Below are positions 60,781-64,000 of a DNA stretch of 64,000 bases, one piece after another. The notes beneath the pieces were generated by a model, which searched no databases, had not been told where the DNA came from, and saw only the letters and a list, made by a program, of their open reading frames with translations. Position 1 is the stretch's first letter, and the number at the start of each line of letters is the position of its first letter. Source of the stretch: Tilletia caries (lineage: Eukaryota > Basidiomycota > Exobasidiomycetes > Tilletiales > Tilletiaceae); assembly GCA_032718865.1 (NCBI GenBank), contig JALUTQ010000020.1, positions 620,001 through 684,000 of the forward strand. Direction: 5' to 3'. The position numbers were made by a program, and so were the translations under genes.

Positions 60781-63700
60781 GAGCATAGGAGGTCGTGGCG
60801 TAAAGCGCCGAAGCGACGACGTAGTTTACACGCAGAACAAGAAGCGCATCGCTGTGCATTGGGCCTTCGGCCAGGTGAGCTCGCGCCAGATGCGGTCAAG
60901 AAGCGCGCCCAAAAGCTGGGAGTTGGTCTCCCAACATTATACGACTGGCGCAAAACGTTTCCGGAAGCGAGGTCAGTTGCCCATTCCCAGCTCGATTTCT
61001 TTCCTCTTTGCTAGTGCTGCAGAACGCTCACTCATAATTGTGACCCTTCCATCCTGATCAAAAGAAATCCATCACAGTTGAATTCGAGTTCTCCTTTGGC
61101 TGAACAAATACGCGCCATTGCTGCGAGATCCGCCGATCAAAACCTTGCGGCATTCCTGTTTCCTGAGGACGAGACGGTCAGCTGGCAGTCCTTCACATCT
61201 GCCCAGCGCGGAAGCTCTCCAAATGCATCCACCTCGTCTCCCTCCTCTGCAGGACAGATCATTCCGCCTCCATCCGCCTCCGCGTCGTCCCAGCAGCCCA
61301 ATTTTGTCCGGCCTGACGGCCTTGGGCCGACAGCAGAACCTGAAAGCACGTTCGGTGCAAGAGGACCAGGAGTCCTTCCTCCTGACCTCGTTGGCCAACT
61401 TGAACGAGCTGGGGCGCTGGCGACAGATGAGGAGGTAGCTGCTGTGCACGCGATCAGACCCGATGACGACGCGGACGAAGGAGCGACGCAGTTCATCAAC
61501 GAGACAGTTGATCTTACCCTTCACCTAAAGCAGAGCACTCTTGCTCCAGCGGTCAAAGCCAACTGGGATCGCTGCAAGAAGCACTTCCTCGTGAGTCAAT
61601 TCATTCTTCCCAGTCTCCAGTCTCCTACCTCATACCTGCCTCTTGGGTATTGGCATAGCAGAGCGGAGCAAAGCGCATCGCATTGTATCATTGTGCCATT
61701 CACTGACGGGAATCGTTTCACTTTGGTTGCGTTGCTAGACTTTCTGGCGGTGTTTGAATCGGATTCGAGCACGTCGAGATACGAGCGTCGATGACATCTC
61801 CTCCGAGGAAGTCAGGGAAGATGTCCTGGATGAGGTGCTGGTGTCGGAACAGAAGTTGGTCACATATCTCAAGTAGGTCATCTTGTAGCTTTTGTGGCCT
61901 CATCTGATCCAAGATTCAGTTCTTTCTGACATGTTGGTATGTTGAATTCAAAGCTGCTACGTGCTTCACAAGAACCCTCGCCTCGGGGATGAGGGAATTG
62001 AAACGCACATCAAGGCAATCACGAACCTGTGGGAAACACAGGTCCTGCAGGGACGCAATTCTTTTCCGCATCCCAGGGGTGGTGCGCTTCTCAAGGCCTT
62101 TACAAAGGCCATTCGTCACGGGCGAAGTGCTCTCGCTGAGGCTCGGAACGATGATCAATGGAAGCACTCGCTGAAGGATAGGTACGACCGAGAAGACCAC
62201 GTCAAGATCAGCAATGGTACCTCGAGCAGGCGGAAGCAGCACACCCGCCTTCGTGGGCCAGCACAGTGTGGCGTGCGCGATGTGATTTCCTGATGCAGCA
62301 CGCTATCATGGGCCGCTCTGAGGACCTGCGGAACGCCAAGTTGGCTTCTCTTTACGTATACACAGTGAGTATCCTATCTTCCCCTTCCTACATCCCTTTC
62401 CCTTCCTCCCAGCCCCAGCCCAGCTTCACCTTGCTTTCCTCGCTCTACCGCACCTCCTACCTTTGGTAATCGCGCTTGCCCCTCCCTTCAGCCTCCCTTC
62501 TTGCGAACGTTCCAGCCCCCAACCCAGAAGGGAGGCAGTGGAGCTGAGACTGAGGATTCCGGTGCAGACTGAGGAGTCTGGTGCATTCCCAGCGACGGAC
62601 TGGGCTGCGTGGACTAAGGAATCACGTGAGCCATGAGAACTACGTGTCTTTGGCGAGGAACGGTGGTGCGTGGGTGGATGGAGGTGAAGTGTCAAGTCTC
62701 ATCGTCGTTGCATTGAAATTACAATCGAACAGAGTTGGAGCTGATTGATCTCTTCGCCCTCAGGTTCCACAAAGTCTTCCTCATCCCTGCAAGGCTGTCG
62801 TCACGCGTATCACACACAGCATGACCAACACTCAAGGACGGAGAGAGTTTGGCATTGCGGCACGTCACCGCGACGTCGAGGTGTGTCCTGTTGGAGCCTT
62901 GGCTCTATACTTCTTCGAACGGTTTCACCTTCGAAAGGAGGAGTTTCCCGACTTGAGCTCCCGCTCCTCTTGGTATGCCTTGCCGCTGTTGCTCGATGAC
63001 GAGGGGAGTGACGGTGTCACCTGGGCAGACCAGGCCAACATCATTCGCCGAGCATTCGCTGACCTCGGCATTGCCTCCTCCAAGCTGACTCACGCGATGA
63101 GGGGAGGATCCGCGCGTCTCGCTCACGAGGCTGGCTGCTCCGAGACCAGCATTCGCATGCACGGACGTTGGACTGCCAGTGGCGATCAACTAGTTGAACG
63201 CTACCTTACCGGAGTTGCGGTACAGCCCGTGCGTGCACTTGCAGGCTTCAACATCGACGGAGGCGACCACTACTTGCCCCGATCTCTTCTCATGCCTCCT
63301 GACGCCCTCTGCAGCAAGCTGTGGCCGCAGGCAACGCAGGCGGAAATCTCAGTACGGGAACGTCACAGCTGCGGCGGAGAAGTTGACCAGGCGGCGCTCT
63401 CGTTCTTGGAGCTGATTCGATGGCTCCGCGTCGTGCTGCTGCAAGACGCGGCCTTGCTCTCCACCGCTCATCCTTCTCTTCCCCTTTGGTCAATCGAGCC
63501 TTTTTCCTCCTCAGACTTTGCTGCCTTCCGTCAGAACCTCATCACAACGATGGAAGAGACGCGCAGTCCCGTCGAGCTCGAGATACTGCAGGTGGTGCCG
63601 AGTCTGTCTCGTGCGTTGACAGACCTTCGAGCTGCAACGTCAGCCAACTCGACCGTAATCAGACAACTTGGAGACAGCATGGCCACGGCCATCGAGCGGC

Positions 63701-64000
63701 TTCAAACTGCGGTGGAGTCGGCCGTGACCGGACTCGCCTCCGCTGTCTCGGAGCGAGTTCGAAAGGAGAATGGTCAAGCAGTGGCACAGCAGATACTATC
63801 GGCCAGCATCTGCGCGCTGGCCAACGCCTCTGCAAGTGTGAGTCGCTTCTTTCCCCTTCCTCTCCTCCCCTCATCTTGATACTATCCCATCCTCGCAGTC
63901 TTCCGGTACCTGCCCCCTCCCCCCTCCTCCTCTTCCTTCAGCACCAGGCAACTGCAGTCTCTCACTCTCCGCTCAGGCCTCAGCTCGAGCGGCGGATGCT
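60781..64000 (+). CDS. Crypton/Ndc10-like tyrosine recombinase, runs off window
   Basis: Cryptons are DNA transposons with a tyrosine recombinase related to Ndc10. Exons: a start MSIGGRGVKRRSDDVVYTQN (60781) and a helix-turn-helix-like segment DAVKKRAQKLGVGLPTLYDW (one base out of frame with the start); 61078-61590 (helical, ends NWDRCKKHFL); 61739-61874; 61953 to about 62368 (YVLHKNPRLGDEGIETHIK; one frame slip near 62215). Then 62771 onward: TNTQGRREFGIAARHRDVEV, CPVGALALYFFERFH and LTHAMRGGSARLAHEAGCSE, MHGRWTASGDQLVERYLTG (HxxR, GRW, Tyr). A coiled-coil-like tail follows. Another intron begins at about 63838 and the gene continues past 64000. The two frame slips suggest a dead copy or sequence errors. 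Confidence 0.82.

Noticed and set aside
1..64000. CRISPR arrays, operons, ribosome-binding sites, bacterial insertion sequences
   Set aside because: Spliceosomal introns, LTR retrotransposons and TATA-type promoters show a eukaryote. No regular repeat-spacer array is present; the repeats seen are transposon arms or microsatellites.

Overview
The window reads as a GC-rich, intron-rich fungal chromosome segment, most likely from a basidiomycete. The reasons are short GT-AG introns with CTNAC-type branch points, an ALG13 and a Mo25/HymA gene, a GH5 membrane glucanase, and transposon classes common in basidiomycetes: Ty1/copia, Ty3/gypsy, DIRS-type and Crypton-like tyrosine-recombinase elements, and a Plavaka/tnp2-like transposase. 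No species can be named from the sequence alone.

Layout. 1-17 kb is a nested transposon cluster: a plus-strand Ty3/gypsy element (gypsy 1, 565-4079), remnants of a minus-strand gypsy (gypsy 2, about 7.5-9.1 kb and on past 16.87 kb), and a complete minus-strand Ty1/copia element (9123-16873) with 300-bp LTRs, a 5-bp target duplication and a primer-binding site that matches the initiator-tRNA anticodon arm. These retroelements are peppered with small non-autonomous DNA transposons. Six copies, from three terminal-repeat families, are complete in the window and have perfect 8-bp target duplications (hAT-like). A fourth family has a 3-bp duplication. 17.3-28 kb is the conserved gene island: Mo25/HYM1 (minus), ALG13 (plus, divergent), a duplicated fragment of the next gene, a HyuA-only 5-oxoprolinase-like gene (plus), a (GT)n tract and a GH5 exo-beta-1,3-glucanase (minus). 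28.8-37.2 kb is a second full gypsy element (gypsy 3) with about 405-bp LTRs, interrupted by a 1.39-kb hAT-like element. 37.3-46 kb is a hard-to-read, intron-dense minus-strand region with a UBE2O-like E2 remnant, a membrane alpha/beta-hydrolase split around an unrecognised gene, and dispersed intron-like repeats. 45.9-49 kb is a Plavaka-like transposase. 49-54.6 kb is mostly non-coding or unreadable. 54.65-59.9 kb is a DIRS-type element (gag, RT, RNase H, tyrosine recombinase). 60.8 kb to the window end is a Crypton/Ndc10-like tyrosine-recombinase gene that runs off the edge.

How the parts relate. The host genes are ordinary housekeeping and wall genes (N-glycan initiation, morphogenesis kinase scaffold, wall glucan remodelling, glutathione cycle). 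Everything else is mobile DNA or its debris. The most unusual observations are: (i) small hAT-like element families built from CTCCGTACTCCG-type words, landing repeatedly in retrotransposon coding regions; (ii) a gypsy polyprotein whose RNase H domain is split, its first strand before integrase and the rest at the extreme C terminus; (iii) retrotransposons with almost identical LTRs whose bodies already carry nested insertions and frame breaks; and (iv) a HyuA-only oxoprolinase next to a partial intron-containing duplication of itself. Exon limits in the intron-dense region are uncertain and are marked so.
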